Below, one piece after another: positions 32,741-43,939 of a DNA stretch of 62,000 nt. A program made the translations under genes and the position numbers. Numbering within the stretch: position 1 is the first letter of the stretch; every line of letters begins with the position of its first letter. Source of the DNA: Zygnema cylindricum (Eukaryota > Streptophyta > Zygnematophyceae > Zygnematales > Zygnemataceae); NCBI GenBank assembly GCA_037447655.1, contig JBBHKE010002559.1, forward strand, positions 1-62,000, read 5' to 3'. The notes below the pieces were generated by a model. It did no database searches and was not told the DNA's origin. It worked only from the letters and a program-made list of their open reading frames with translations.

Positions 32741-33826
32741 GAGATGAAATTCGAAGACAATGACGATGAGCTCCAATTGGATGAGGAGTTGGAAGCGACA
32801 AACGAGGTAGAAATTCCACGAAAGCAGAAATGTGCTTTCGGTGGATTGAAAGTTGAAGCAGGTTGGATCGTAGATTTAAGTGCCTTCCTGCACATGAGTA
32901 AGATTAAAAACCTGTTCACTAAGATAAGAAAGATTCCCACCGTAGAGATAGAGTACAAAAATGGGACAATAGTCAGTACTACTCTTGTAGGATCAGTGGA
33001 TCTAAAAGTGTTAGTAAAAGGAAAAGCATCCATAGTTACATTCTTCGATGTATTGGAATTCCGGAGATGAACAAAAACCACATCTCTACGTCTATATTAG
33101 ATGATAAGGGTTTCGATACTACCACTAGGAAAGGAGTCTTTACTGCTAGTTTTGAGGAGGAATTTTATTTCACTGCTGAAAAAGGTAGCCAAGGGATGTT
33201 TAGGCTGATTTTAAGCAATGAAAAGAAGAAACTTTATTATTTTCGTGTTCATGATATAATGATGTGGCACAAGATGCTTGGGCATGTGAATCTAGATATG
33301 TTAAGAGAGATGAAAAACATGGGAGTGGTGGAAGGGATTCAATTCGGTGAGAGTGAGAATCTAAGTGATTGTAGTGGAAGTTCTCAAAGTAAAGCACACA
33401 CATTACCATTTCGCAAAATAGCCACCTATACGGGAGAAAAAATTCTAGATTTAGTACACACAGATATTTGGGGACCAGCCAGAGTGCCATCACACAAGGG
33501 GAAGAGATTTATGATGACTATCACTTATGATTGGTCTCGGTATTCCAAGGTGTATTTTTTGAAAAATAAGTCAGAGGCTCATGAATGTTTTAGAGAATAT
33601 AAAGCATGGAGTGAAAAACTCCATGAAACCTCAATTAAGAGAGTAGGGAGTGATAATGGTGGAGAGTATACCTCTAACCAGCTTGAAGATTTTCTGAGGG
33701 AAGATGGAGTCCAACACCAAAAGACAGTCCCAAAAAACTCATAACAGAATAGGGTAGCTGAAAGGTTAAATAGAACACTAAGTGATAGTGCTAGAAATAT
33801 GTTGTCAAATAAAAAGATAGGAAAAA
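32741..33826 (+). pseudogene. Copia A-iii protease and integrase N-terminal half
   Basis: The frame 32744-33070 has the protease site GWIVDLSAFLHMS, where DSGAS has become DLSAF (dead), then IEYKNGTIVSTTLVGSVDLK. The frame 33067-33744 carries the pre-integrase domain and integrase: WHKMLGH, DCSGSSQSK (second zinc pair damaged: CSGC to CSGS), first Asp in LVHTDIWGPA and second Asp in GSDNGGEYTS. The Glu region (NRVAERLNRTLSDSARN) follows after a shift. The frame is then split at GKM by a solo LTR of family B. Confidence 0.92.
33822..33826. repeat. Target-site duplication aaaaa, left copy
   Basis: aaaaa before TGTTGAAATAAG at 33827 and again at 34880-34884 after TTGCA. The integrase reading KKIGKRFWAEA resumes when one copy and the LTR are removed. 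Confidence 0.82.
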
Positions 33827-34879
33827 TGTTGAAATAAGTGGTTTTTAGTATATTTTCTAGGTCAAAATTTATTAGAAAACATGAAAAGAAAATGTAGGCA
33901 GCCTGCCTCTATCTCTTCTCTCTCTCTCGCCCCCATACTTGTTGTAGTCACTGAAGCAGAGAGAGAGAGAGAGCAATGGAGCCATGGCTGCCTTAACTCC
34001 ATAGGAAGGACTAAAGAGTGGCTTAAGCCACTCTCAACAAAAGGTTGAGTCCGACAGGACTCAAACCCCCGACCGGCAGAGCGCGACGTAGGCGTTAGCT
34101 CTAACCAGTCTGTCGTAGAAGTCTGTTAGGAGATATAGGGTTTCATTACTATTTAAACTATTGTAATGTACTAGATTCATTTAACTGAAACTCTTAACGC
34201 CATGCATAGATACAGTTCTATAAAATATGAAGTACAGTACTAGTTTGAAATGGATATCGCGCATCTTGTTTCGACAGCGAAACAAATATCGCGCAAGTAT
34301 TTATTACGGCCGAGATTGAATTTCGCGACAAATCTAACGGCACACATCATCGCCGAAATCCCGGAATGGTCATTTTGGCATTTAGTGACGTGGCATGACC
34401 TGGCGCCACGTGGGAAGACATCATTCGGTCGCGGGAATTCCGAGGAACGTACGGCCAAGTGGAAAGTGGACACGCGTCCACTTAATGGCCTTGTCGTACA
34501 GAGGCCGTACAGAAAGTACATCGGCAGTAGTACATTCTAGTACTATACAGTTTTGTGATTGGTTCGTACAGGCAGTAGATAGGAGCTATGAGAGGGAATT
34601 AGGAAAAACTAGGACTTAGGAAAATTTAGGTAGATAGTCCTCTCTCTTTGAGAGTTTGTATAAATTGGCATCTTTGCCACCTTATAACTTATCGGCTGGT
34701 TGGTCGTTTTCAGTGATTCTTTTTGCTACGGACTCAGGGGAGTCCAGGCTGCATAGGGGTGTAGTCAAATTGTCAGTTTGTCTTCTTGGGCAGAAGTGGT
34801 CGTGGCTTAAAGTGGGTTAGTTAAACACTATCTAGAGGCTTCATGTATTCTGTAGTCCAATGGAGGACACAGAATTGCA
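33827..34879 (+). repeat. Solo LTR, copia family B (1053 bp)
   Basis: It runs from TGTTGAAATAAGTGG to GGACACAGAATTGCA with no internal region, flanked by aaaaa duplications. It carries a TATA box (TATAAAT, 34659-34665), the antisense tRNA-like module (34041-34126), the GACTC-AGGG-GAGTC hairpin near 34732, and a TTGTTTCG-acag-CGAAACAA palindrome near 34266. Its terminal ATG (34860) is in frame with the host integrase, giving MEDTELQKRFWAEAMNC. Confidence 0.93.
34041..34126 (-). other. tRNA-like module in LTR B (antisense)
   Basis: On the minus strand ACGACAGACTGGTTAGAGC (about 34124-34105) closely resembles a tRNA A box and D-loop (compare AGCTCAGTTGGTTAGAGC), and gggtttgagtcc near 34075-34064 resembles the B box. 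Copies in other family B LTRs have the exact B box GGTTCGAGTC (42115-42106, 51515-51506). The acceptor stem is not restorable by eye. Confidence 0.55.
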
Positions 34880-35589
34880 AAAAAGGTTTTGGGCAGAAGC
34901 AATGAACTGTGCTAATAACCTCAAAAATAGAGTTCTAACTTCATCTATAAAAGATCAAACACCTTATGAGAGATTGACAGGCCGAAAACCAGACATATCT
35001 CACTTAAAGGTTTTCGGCAGTCAAGTATTCAGTCTAGATACAGATCGGTCTAATTAGACGCTAGATCCTAAAAGAAAACCGGGATACTTGTTAGGATATG
35101 ATGAGGATGTTAAAGGACATAGAGTTTATGATCTAAAAAGGGAAGATATATTCTTAGTTAAGCATCTAGTAGTTATGGATGAAGGAAAGTTTGTAGATCC
35201 TTTCAAGTATACAAAGTCAGTAAAAATCAGATTTGAGTCAGAAAATTCTGATGACTTTGAGCTTTTTTACTATCCAGGTTTTAGAGAAGATGACATTCTT
35301 ACAGGTACAAATCAGACCGAAAAAGACTCGGTTGCAGAAACTCTAGTGACAACTCTACCCGAAGCGGAAGACGTGGTGGAAATTGATTCGGAATAACCGG
35401 ACATGGGAGAAGTCGAGATTGTTCGAAAGAATCCACGAGAACCATCTATACGGCCTCAGATTTTGAGGGGGGAAAGAGAAGTAGCAAAAGATTGCAAAAA
35501 AAACAGGTTAATAACAAGGTAACAAAACTATCTCATCAAGATGAACCTCAGACTTATGAAGAGGCGATGACTTGTCTAGAAAGAAACCG
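34880..35589 (+). pseudogene. Copia A-iii integrase C-terminal half
   Basis: It continues the integrase broken at 33826: RFWAEAMNCANNLKNRVLTS, YERLTGRKPDISHLKVFGSQ, a stop at 35055, LGYDEDVKGHRVYDLKRED, then the acidic GKFVDPFKYTKSVKIRFESE linker to 35396. Its first 20 bases of frame can also be read from the ATG in the solo LTR. It leads to the RT with several further stops. Confidence 0.9.
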
Positions 35590-36704
35590 GTGGAAGACAG
35601 CCATCAATGAACAGATGGCCTCAATTATGGCAGCCAATAGTTAGGAGCTAGAGGATTGTCCACCTAACGGAAAACCAATCGGTTGTAAGTTGGTTTCAAA
35701 TTAAAATTGCATCCGGATAAGATAGTTGAGCGTTATAAAGCCGGATTAGTGGCAAAAGGATTTACACACAAAGAAAAAATCGACTACGAGGAAACCTTTG
35801 CCTTTGTCGTTAGATTTCCCTCCGTTCGCATGCTTCTCAGTCGGGCAGCAACAGAAGACATGGAGGTGCACCAGATGTACATCAAGACAGTCTTTTTGCA
35901 CGAAGAATTGGAAGAGGATATCATCATGCGACAACCCGAAGGATTTGTGGAGGAAAGAGAGGAGAGTAAGGTTTCCCGGCTGATCAAATCCCTTTATGGT
36001 TTGGAATAGGCACCTCGACAATGGAATAAGAAGCTTGATGAGTTTCTTACCGGTCAGGGATATATCAGGATCAGCTTTGATCACTCAATCTATGTTTTTG
36101 AAGATGAGGAAGGTGTTATGTTTATTGCAATTTATGTTGATGATTTGCTTGTTTTAAGTAAATCAAAAGAAAAAAAAAAAAAAATTGAAAACCGATCTTA
36201 AGAGGAGATTTGAAATGAAAAATATGGGGGAGGCAAAATATATTTTGGGAATTCAAGTAGAAAGAGACCAAGAAAGAAAGATTATAAGACTGACTCAAAA
36301 GGAAGCAATTGGGAACATGTTGGAAAAATTTCAAATGGATAAAGCTAATAGTTGTACAACTCCAATAGAGTTAAAGAAGGGAAGTGAGGGGAGTGAGGAA
36401 GAAGGAGTCATAGTCTTAGACGAGTAATTAAGTCCTAAAGAACAAAATATCATGCAGACTATTCCTTACAAGCAAGTAGTGGGAAGCCTAATCTATTTTA
36501 TGAATTGTACCCGGCCAGATTTAGCTGCAGCTGTAGGAGTACTGAGTAGAAATCTAAATGCCCCCACTAAGAGGGATAGGGAGGCAGCTAAGAGAGTTCT
36601 TAGATATTTGATAGGAACTATGGATCTATGGTTTCATTTGGGTGGGGAGAATACTGACATCTTTACTTGGAGTTATGCCAATTATGGTGATGCTTCGATG
36701 AGGT
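35590..36704 (+). pseudogene. Copia A-iii reverse transcriptase-RNase H, 3' truncated
   Basis: Frames at 35707-36009, 36185-36427 and 36452-36706 give YKAGLVAKGFTHKEKIDYEE, LIKSLYGLE, intact YVDD near 36138, ILGIQVERDQE, ANSCTTP, NCTRPDLAAAVGVLS and the RNase H start TWSYANYGDASMR. The RNase H Asp in WSDAS is Tyr here. At 36705 it is cut and a family B LTR begins inside its own 5' part, so this element's 3' end and 3' LTR are lost. Confidence 0.92.
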
Positions 36705-37531
36705 GACAGCCTACCTCCACCTCCTCTCTCTACCCAACCATACTTGTCGAAGTCACTGAGGGATAGAGAGGGTGGCTGAGCCATGGTTGTCCTAGCTTAA
36801 GCAGGCAGGGCTAAATAGTGACTTATGTCACTCTCAACAAAAGGTTGAGTTGGGCAAGACTCGAACCTCTGACCAGCAGAGCGCGGCATAGTCGTTCGAT
36901 GTAACCAGTCTGTCGTAGAAGTCCGTTAGGATACATTAGGTTTGATTACTATATAAACAATGTTGAAACCATGATTCCAGTTAACGGGGTGATAAACAGA
37001 GGAACTTAGATCCAATGTTATATAGTGGGAACATGATCTCGCACGAAAACAAATGAATCAGACATTTGTTTTGACGTTGGACATTTAATGTGGAATTTAA
37101 TCCGACGGCGTATATCACTGCCAACGTCACGGAATGGTCACTTTGGCGTTTATAGACGTAGCATGACGTGGCGCCACGCGGAGGGATGACATTTGGTCGC
37201 ATGAATTTCGGCAAACATAAAGACAAGTTAAAATTGGCACGCGTCCACTCAATGGCGTTGCCGTACATAGGTCGTACAAAAATTACATCGGCCATAGTAC
37301 TTTTTGTGTACCCTACAAACATCTGATTGGTTCTTATTTCAATAGATAGGAGTTGTGAGTGTGCGCGCGCGTGCGCGTGCGCGCGCGAAGGGAGTCCAAG
37401 CTGCACGCGGGTGCAGTCAAATTATTAGATTGCCTTCTTCGCCATCAGTGGTTGTGGCTCGAAGTGGATAAGTTATGTACTATCAAGAGGCTTCTTGTAT
37501 TCTGTAGTCCAATGGAGGACAAAGACTTGCA
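36705..37531 (+). repeat. Copia B-i 5' LTR, 5'-truncated
   Basis: It begins at gacagcctacctccacctcc, which corresponds to about base 80 of full family B LTRs, and ends GACAAAGACTTGCA. The tRNA-like module is at about 36850-36925. A (GC/GT)n run gtgcgcgcgcgtgcgcgtgcg near 37359-37385 replaces part of the region between U3 and the hairpin, deleting the usual TATA segment. Confidence 0.9.
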
Positions 37532-38620
37532 GGTTATGGGCCCACCCTCTAGTGTGCCCACCTTTAATGGATCTGGGTTCATCTATTGGGAAGCCATGAT
37601 GATAGGAGCTTTGTGCGAAAAACGATAATGGGGTATCATCAGTGGACAATTCAAACGTCCACCTTCGAGAACTCCACCAAGATTTAGAGGAGTAACGTTC
37701 TTGGCAGCAACGTCTGCCTCGGCGGAGGAGGCAAATGATGGGGACAGCAATGTGTCAGAAAAGGGGAAAGGGGAGGCGACACCCATCACTCGTAGTGCCA
37801 CAGTACCGAGAGCGGCGATCGTGAAGACCGCGGAGAACGATGCTCAAATGTGGGAGGATAAAAACATGGTTGCGAATAACTTCATTATGAGGCACCTCAC
37901 TCAAGCTTTGGCCACCCCTCATCTTCACATTTACAAGGCCGAGGAGTTTTGGGTGAGTTTGGTGGAGATTTATAGAGCTCCAATTATTCAGGAGCTCCAG
38001 TTGGCTGAGCAAAAGCTAGTGAGTTACACTTACAAAGGAGGAAAGATGTTAGATTACTGTAATGATCTTTCTTGTTTGTATATGGAGATGGAAAGTGTCG
38101 GGTGGACACGTACAATGAAAATGAAAGTTAACACCCTTATCATGAAGTTACCAAATGAGTACGAGAACATAGTGTACCGAGTTGAAGAAATGCCTGATAA
38201 TTCATAGAAATGGAACATTGTGGTCAAGATAATACTTGTGCAAGAAAACACAATAGAGATTAGAAGAGGAGGAAAAAGCATTCAAGCTCTAGCAGCAGGA
38301 AGGGACCGATAGGGGAAGGACCTGAAGAAACCGTCCAAAGGGGGAATATATCATTTTGGAGGACCGAGGCCCCCAAAGGGTCTTTGTCATTTTTGCAAAA
38401 AGTAGGGACACTTCATCGCATATTCTATCAAGCTGTCAGGGCTGAGGCTCCAAGACAACGGTGGAGGGGGTTCTTTTGAAGGGAAAAAAAAGGCATTTGT
38501 GGTTACAAAAGTAACAGGAGAAACCGAGGATGAGTGTTCTGAGAAAGATGGGGAGCTTCTTATTGACAAGAGACTGGAGGAGAATGAGATCCCTCAGAGA
38601 GAGAAATGTGCCATTTAGCA
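37513..38620 (+). pseudogene. Copia B-i gag
   Basis: The ATG at 37513 lies 19 bp inside the LTR, and the frame crosses the primer site (MEDKDLQVMGPPSSVPTFNG) to a stop at 37626. The frame 37701-38207 is the UBN2-type core: MWEDKNMVANNFIMRHLTQA, EEFWVSLVEIYRAPIIQELQ and KGGKMLDYCNDL. The knuckle near 38388-38428 reads CHFC-KK-stop-G-H-FIAY-S, with the last Cys changed to Ser. A Gly-rich and acidic linker precedes the protease. Confidence 0.9.
37532..37546 (+). promoter_or_regulatory. Copia B-i primer-binding site (half-tRNA iMet)
   Basis: ggttatgggcccacc directly after TTGCA, identical to copia A-iii although the two families differ widely in LTR sequence. It matches the initiator tRNA-Met anticodon arm. 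Confidence 0.88.
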
Positions 38621-40254
38621 ATTCGGGAAGCTCCACAGGAAAGATGGATCATCGACTCAGGTGCATCCATACATATGTGACGTGATAACGAACTTTTCAC
38701 TAAGCTAAGAAAGATCCATACTGTAGAGATAGAGTATGGGGATGGGAGAGTGGTTACTACGGATCTAGTGGGATCAGTAGATCTGAAATTCTTAGTGGAG
38801 GGTAAGACTTCTATACTTACATTCTCAGATGTACTCTACATTCCTTGGCTGAGTAAAAATCTTCTCTTTACGTCTGCGTTAGATGACAAAGAGTTTGATA
38901 CCTTCACTAGAAAGGGAGACTTTACAACTAAGTATGGGGATGAAGTTTACTTCACGGCAGAAAAGGGTAGCTTAGGAATGTTAAAGTTTAACCTGCGTAA
39001 TGAAAAGAATAATACTTACTATGTTGGTGTTCCTAAGTTGATGATTTGGCATAAGCGGTTGGGGCATGTGCATTTTGATAGGTTGAGGGAAATGAGAAAA
39101 CTTGGGGTAGTAGAAGGCATTCAGTTTGGGGATAATGAAATGATGGATGATTGTAGTGGTTGTGCTCAAGGTAAGGCTCACAGACTTCCCTTTCCCAAAG
39201 CCGCCACATATAGAGGTAAGAAAAAATTAGATTTGGTCCACACAAATATTTGGGGACTTGCAAAAGTACCTTCGGTTGGAGGAAAGAGGTTCATGATTAC
39301 AATAACCGATTATTGGTCTAGATACTCTAGAGTCTACTTTCTAAAAACAAAGTCTAAAGCATCAACTTACTTCAAAGAATATAAAGCCTGAAGTAAAAAG
39401 TTGCATGAAACCCCCATTAAGAGGATAAGGAGTGATAATGGGGGGGAATATACCTCTAACCAGTTTGAGGAATAATTGAGAGATGAGGGAGTGCAACACC
39501 AGAAATTGTACCATATAACCCGGAACAAAATGGGGTAGCTTAGAAATTGAATCAAACACTAGGAGATAGTTCATGCAGTATGTTGGCAGACAAGGAAATA
39601 ACAAAGATATTTTGGGCAGAAGCAATGAGCTGTGCCAACTACATTAAGAATAGAGTCTTTACCTCAGCTGTTAAGGGAGTGACACCTTATGAGAGATGGG
39701 TGGGAAGGAAACCAGATATCTCACACCTTAAAGTGTTCGGTAGCCAAGTTTACGAGCTTGACACGGATAGGAAAAACTGGAAACTAGATGCTAAGGGAAA
39801 ACCTGTATACTTTGTGGGATATGATGAGGATGTTGATGGATATAGAGTCTATGACTTAGCAAAGAAATATATCATTGTGGTCAAACACCTAGTTGTCATG
39901 GATGAAGGGAAGTCATTTGACCCCATCAAATATACAAAGAAGATAAGAATCAGACTTGAGTCCGAAAGTGAGGAGAACTCGGTCAATTCTGAAAAAAACA
40001 TAAGTGAAACCATAATTGCATATTCAGGGGAGATCCGAGATACAGGAGACTCAACGAAAATCTCACATACCCTTATAGACTTCGAGGAGATAGAAGAAGT
40101 GGGACCATAACCGGCTTTTATGTACAGTGGAGCCGATGAGACAGCGAGGAGAAATCCAAGACTTCCATCCTTTCCAGCTTCGAGTTTTAAGGGAGGGAGA
40201 AGGAGCAGCAAAAGGATACAGGAAAAATAGGCCGCTCATAAGGTAACTAAGCTA
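38621..40254 (+). pseudogene. Copia B-i protease and integrase
   Basis: The protease site near 38645-38685 reads RWIIDSGASIHM with DSGAS intact and a stop after HM. The frame 38750-39391 gives the pre-integrase part and the zinc domain (WHKRLGH, DCSGCAQGK). The first catalytic Asp is Asn (LVHTNIWG; codon AAT at 39245-39247), so the integrase is dead. The second Asp region (SDNGGEYTS) is near 39434. The frame 39547-40110 carries KIFWAEAMSCANYIKNRVFT, the VGYDEDVDGYRVYDL block and the acidic linker. Confidence 0.92.
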
Positions 40255-41875
40255 TCTCACCCAGATGAGCCTCAGTCTTACTCGGAGGCAGTGAATGATC
40301 CGGAGAAAGTAAGATGGATTAGAGCCATAAATGATGAGATGGCCTCTATCATGGAAGCAAATACTTGGGAACAAGCGGATTATCCTCCAAAAAAAAAATT
40401 ATTGGGTGTAAATGGGTATTTAAATTAAAATGAACCCAGATAATACCATAGAGAGATATAAGGCTCAATTGGTAGCGAAAGGGTTCACCCAAAAAGAGGG
40501 GAATGACTATGAGGAGACCTTTGCTCCAGTTCTTCGATTCCCATCAGTAAGGATTTTCCTCAGTTTGGAAGCAGCGCAAGACATGGAAATACACCAGATG
40601 GACATTAAAACTGCTTTTCTTACTGGTGAGTTAGAGGAAGAAATTTTCATGAGGCAACCGGAGGGGTTCGTGGAAGAAGGAGAAGAGAGCAAAGTCAACA
40701 AGCTCATAAAGTCCTTATATAGACTGAAGCAGGCTCCCCGACATAGAATAAAAAACTAGATGAGTTTCTCACCGGTCTGGGATATATCCGGATCAGCTCT
40801 GACCATTCTATCTATATGTTTGAAGATGAGAATGGTGTCAATTTTATTGCAATTTATATGGATGATCTGCTTGTGTTGAGTAAATATTTGGAAAAAATTG
40901 ATAAGTTAAAGAAAGATCTTAGAAGCAAATTTGATATAAAGGATTTAGGGGATGCAAGATATATTTTGGGGATCTAAATGGAGAGAGATAAGGGGAAGAG
41001 GATTATCAAACTAACTCAGAAATAAAGAATAGGTAATATGCTAGAGAAATTTCAAATGGAAAAGGCAAACAGTTGTACCACTCCCATGGACTTGAAGAAA
41101 GTAAGTGATGGGAGTGTAGGAAGAATGATGATCTTAGATGATCAGATGAGTCCAGAGGAGAAGAGTTTATGAGGTCTATTCCTTATAGACAGATCTTAGG
41201 AAGTTTAATCTACTTTATGAACTCTACAAGGCCGGACATAGCGGCAGCCATAGGAGTCCTCGGTAAGAGTCTTAAAGATCCTAGAAATAAATAATGGGAG
41301 GCAGTCAAGAGAGTCATGAGATATTTGGTAGGAACCAGAGAGTTATGGTTGCATTCGAGAGGGAAGCACATTGATATCACTACTTGGAGTGATGCTAGTT
41401 ATGGGGATGCACCAATGAGAAGATGCACTTTTGGATATATGTTGTATGTGGGGGAAAGTGCTTGTTGTTGGAGCAGCAAACAATAAAAGGGTGGTTGCTC
41501 TGTCTTCTATGGAGGTTGAGTACATGGCCTCTTGTTCTGCTGTGAAAGAGTTAATGTGGGCCAAATCCTTATTGTAAGAATTGGGGTATTAGAAGGAGGG
41601 AGTGCATGAAGTGTTTTGTGATAATCAAGCTGCCATTGCAATTGCAGCTAATCCAAAACATCATTTCCAAGCTAAAAATATAGACATAAGATTGAGTTTT
41701 GTGAGGGAAAAAGTTGAGAATAAGATTGTGAATCTTGTATATGGATCCGATGAGGATATGGTGGCTGATATGATAACAAAACTAGAGCCCTATCCCAAAT
41801 TAAAATATTGCAGAAAAAATGTGGACTGAAATAGAAGTTATAATTAGACTAGAAAATAAGGGGAGTGTTGAAATC
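40255..41875 (+). pseudogene. Copia B-i reverse transcriptase-RNase H
   Basis: The frame 40430-40759 has ERYKAQLVAKGFTQKEGNDY, IHQMDIKTAFLTGELEEEIF and LIKSLYRLKQAPR. The catalytic motif reads YMDD in FIAIYMDDLLVLSK (near 40855). RNase H is in pieces: TWSDASYGDAPMRR (near 41383), MEVEYMASCSAVKE, and FCDNQAAIAIAANPKHH at 41620. Many stops. The purine tract aaaataagggga at 41863-41874 precedes the 3' LTR. Confidence 0.92.
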
Positions 41876-42897
41876 AATAGATTTCTATAGTATTTTCTAT
41901 GTATAAATATGTTAGCATAAAAGGAAAAGAAAAGGGCGGACAACCTGCCTCCACCTCCTCTCTCTAGCCACCATACTTGTTGTAGTCACTGAAAGATAGA
42001 CAGAGTGGTTGAGCTATGGCTGCCTTGAGCCATGCCTACCTTAGTTCAGCAGGCACGACTAAAGAGTGACTAATATCATTCTCAACAAAAGGTTGAGTCA
42101 GGCAGGACTCGAACCTCCGACCGGTAGAGCACAACGTAGCCGCTTGCTCTAACCCGTCTGTCATAAAAGTCCGTTAAGTTACATAGGGTTTGAATCGTAT
42201 TTAAAGTTATACTTGGTATTGTAAATCGATTAGCTGAGTTGTAAACAAAGGAACATAGAAGTAGTTAAAGTTTTAGTGCGGACGTCATTTCGTACGAAAC
42301 AAATGAATCGGACATTTGTTTCGACGGCCAACATTTAATGTCCGATTTAATCCGACTGCATATATCACTACCAAGATCGCAAAATGATCACTTTGGCGTT
42401 TATGACGTGGCATGACCTGGTGCCACGTGGAAGGATGACATTCGGTCGAGGGAATTCCGAGGAACATACGGACTAGTGGAAAAGTGAAACGAGTCCACTC
42501 AGTGGCCTTGTCGTACACAGGCCCTGTAGAAAGGACATCGGCTTTAGTACCGATCTGTACTTTACAGTCATGTGATTAGTTCGTACTTCAGTAGATAGGG
42601 GTTGTGAGAAGGGTTTGGGACTTAGGAAAATCTGGTAGGTAGTCACCTCTCTCTAAGAGAGCTTTTTATAAAATTGGCATTTTTGTCGGCTCATAACTTA
42701 TCGGCTGGTTGGCCGTTTTTAGTGATTCTTTTTGCTACGCACTCAAGGGAGTCTAGGCTGCACAAGGTGCAGTCAAACTGTCAGTTTTCCTTCTTGGGCA
42801 GCAGTGGTTGTGGCTTGAAGTGGGCTAGTGAAAAATTATCTAGAGGCTTTTTATATTTTGTGATCCAATGGAGGACACAAAATTTCACAGGACAGAC
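41876..42897 (+). repeat. Copia B-i 3' LTR (1022 bp)
   Basis: TGTTGAAATCAATAG to ACACAAAATTTCA. It includes the exact tRNA-like B box GGTTCGAGTC on the minus strand (42115-42106), and the inverted pair CGAAACAAATG/CATTTGTTTCG near 42295-42323 in the opposite order from the solo LTR at 33827. The GACTC hairpin is weakened (CACTCAAGGGAGTC). Confidence 0.92.
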
Positions 42898-43783
42898 CGA
42901 GCCAGGATCGTACGCCCAGTGGGAGGTGTAGTGGAAGTATTGAGCAGTTCATTAGAGAATGGCTTTTCAACCTCCGTCCGAGAGCAACAGGGGATGCCAT
43001 CAAATTCACACCTGCAGCCCACTCAATCTCATGACACTGCAACCAGTAAACAGTCAAGGGGCAGGGCGACCTCTTTGGCCCCGGGCCGAGGAAGGAACTA
43101 GCAAGCGGGGGTTACCAGAGTGCAAGAGAGTGCACCGGTTTGACCATCGAGAAAGCAAAGGTAGGTTTGCTCCCCGACCTAAAGAGAAACCGTTCTTCCC
43201 TTCCGCCTCAGTCTCTCTGAGCTCCTTGTCATCATCAGTAACGGTTGTTCGACTTTCCGAAAGGTTGTGGCGTTCGAGACCCACAGACCCCAAGGTATCC
43301 GTTTTGAGGATTGCAGATCTCTTGGGCGTTGTGAGAAGCACCCACAAATTGGCTGATATTCTACGGTCGCAGAGTAACGCTATGGCGAGGGTCGGACACG
43401 TCAACAAAGACTAGGAGGTTGTTGAAGAGGAAAGGAAAAAGGCCCTGGAACAAGAATTGCTCCTCATTTGGGAGGCTAGACGGAGATCAGGAGGGATCCT
43501 TAGTGGACAGGTAGCTCCTCCTTATAAGACCAGTCCCTCTGCTAGAGGACAACTTCAGGGGGAAGCAACTCCCTCTGCAACGCAAGCTCCAAAGGCTTCA
43601 CTAGGACCTAGACCGGAATCTACTCTTCAGCGAGAAGGGGAGGAAACAATAGGGCCTAACAGAAAGAGGTTGGGTGCAAATCTACAGGGCAATTTGGCAG
43701 CCGCTTTCACTGAGCGTCCTACCTTTATCTCTATGGCGAGATCTTCCACTGTATAGGCCGTGGTGCAACTGCAACCTGACCGA

Positions 43784-43939
43784 AGACTACACATTTCCCT
43801 CGGGCTACCCACTCCTCCACCATCACCACTTCACGCCTCCTCTCTTTTGCCATCCCTCCGGAGACTACTCATTTCCCTCGGACTATCCACTACTCCACCA
43901 TCACCACTTCACGCCTCCTCTCTTTTGCCATCCCTATCT
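43784..43939 (+). repeat. 78-bp in-frame tandem duplication in element X gag
   Basis: gactac(a/t)catttccctcgg recurs at 43784 and 43862; both units end with cttttgccatccct. The 78-bp period encodes 26 residues, so the frame is kept (SLGLPTPPPSPLHASSLLPS then SLGLSTTPPSPLHASSLLPS). Confidence 0.9.

Noticed and set aside
43054-43407. Antisense frame in element X (minus strand)
   Set aside because: A shadow of the Arg/Ser-rich gag reading on the plus strand with no motif of its own.
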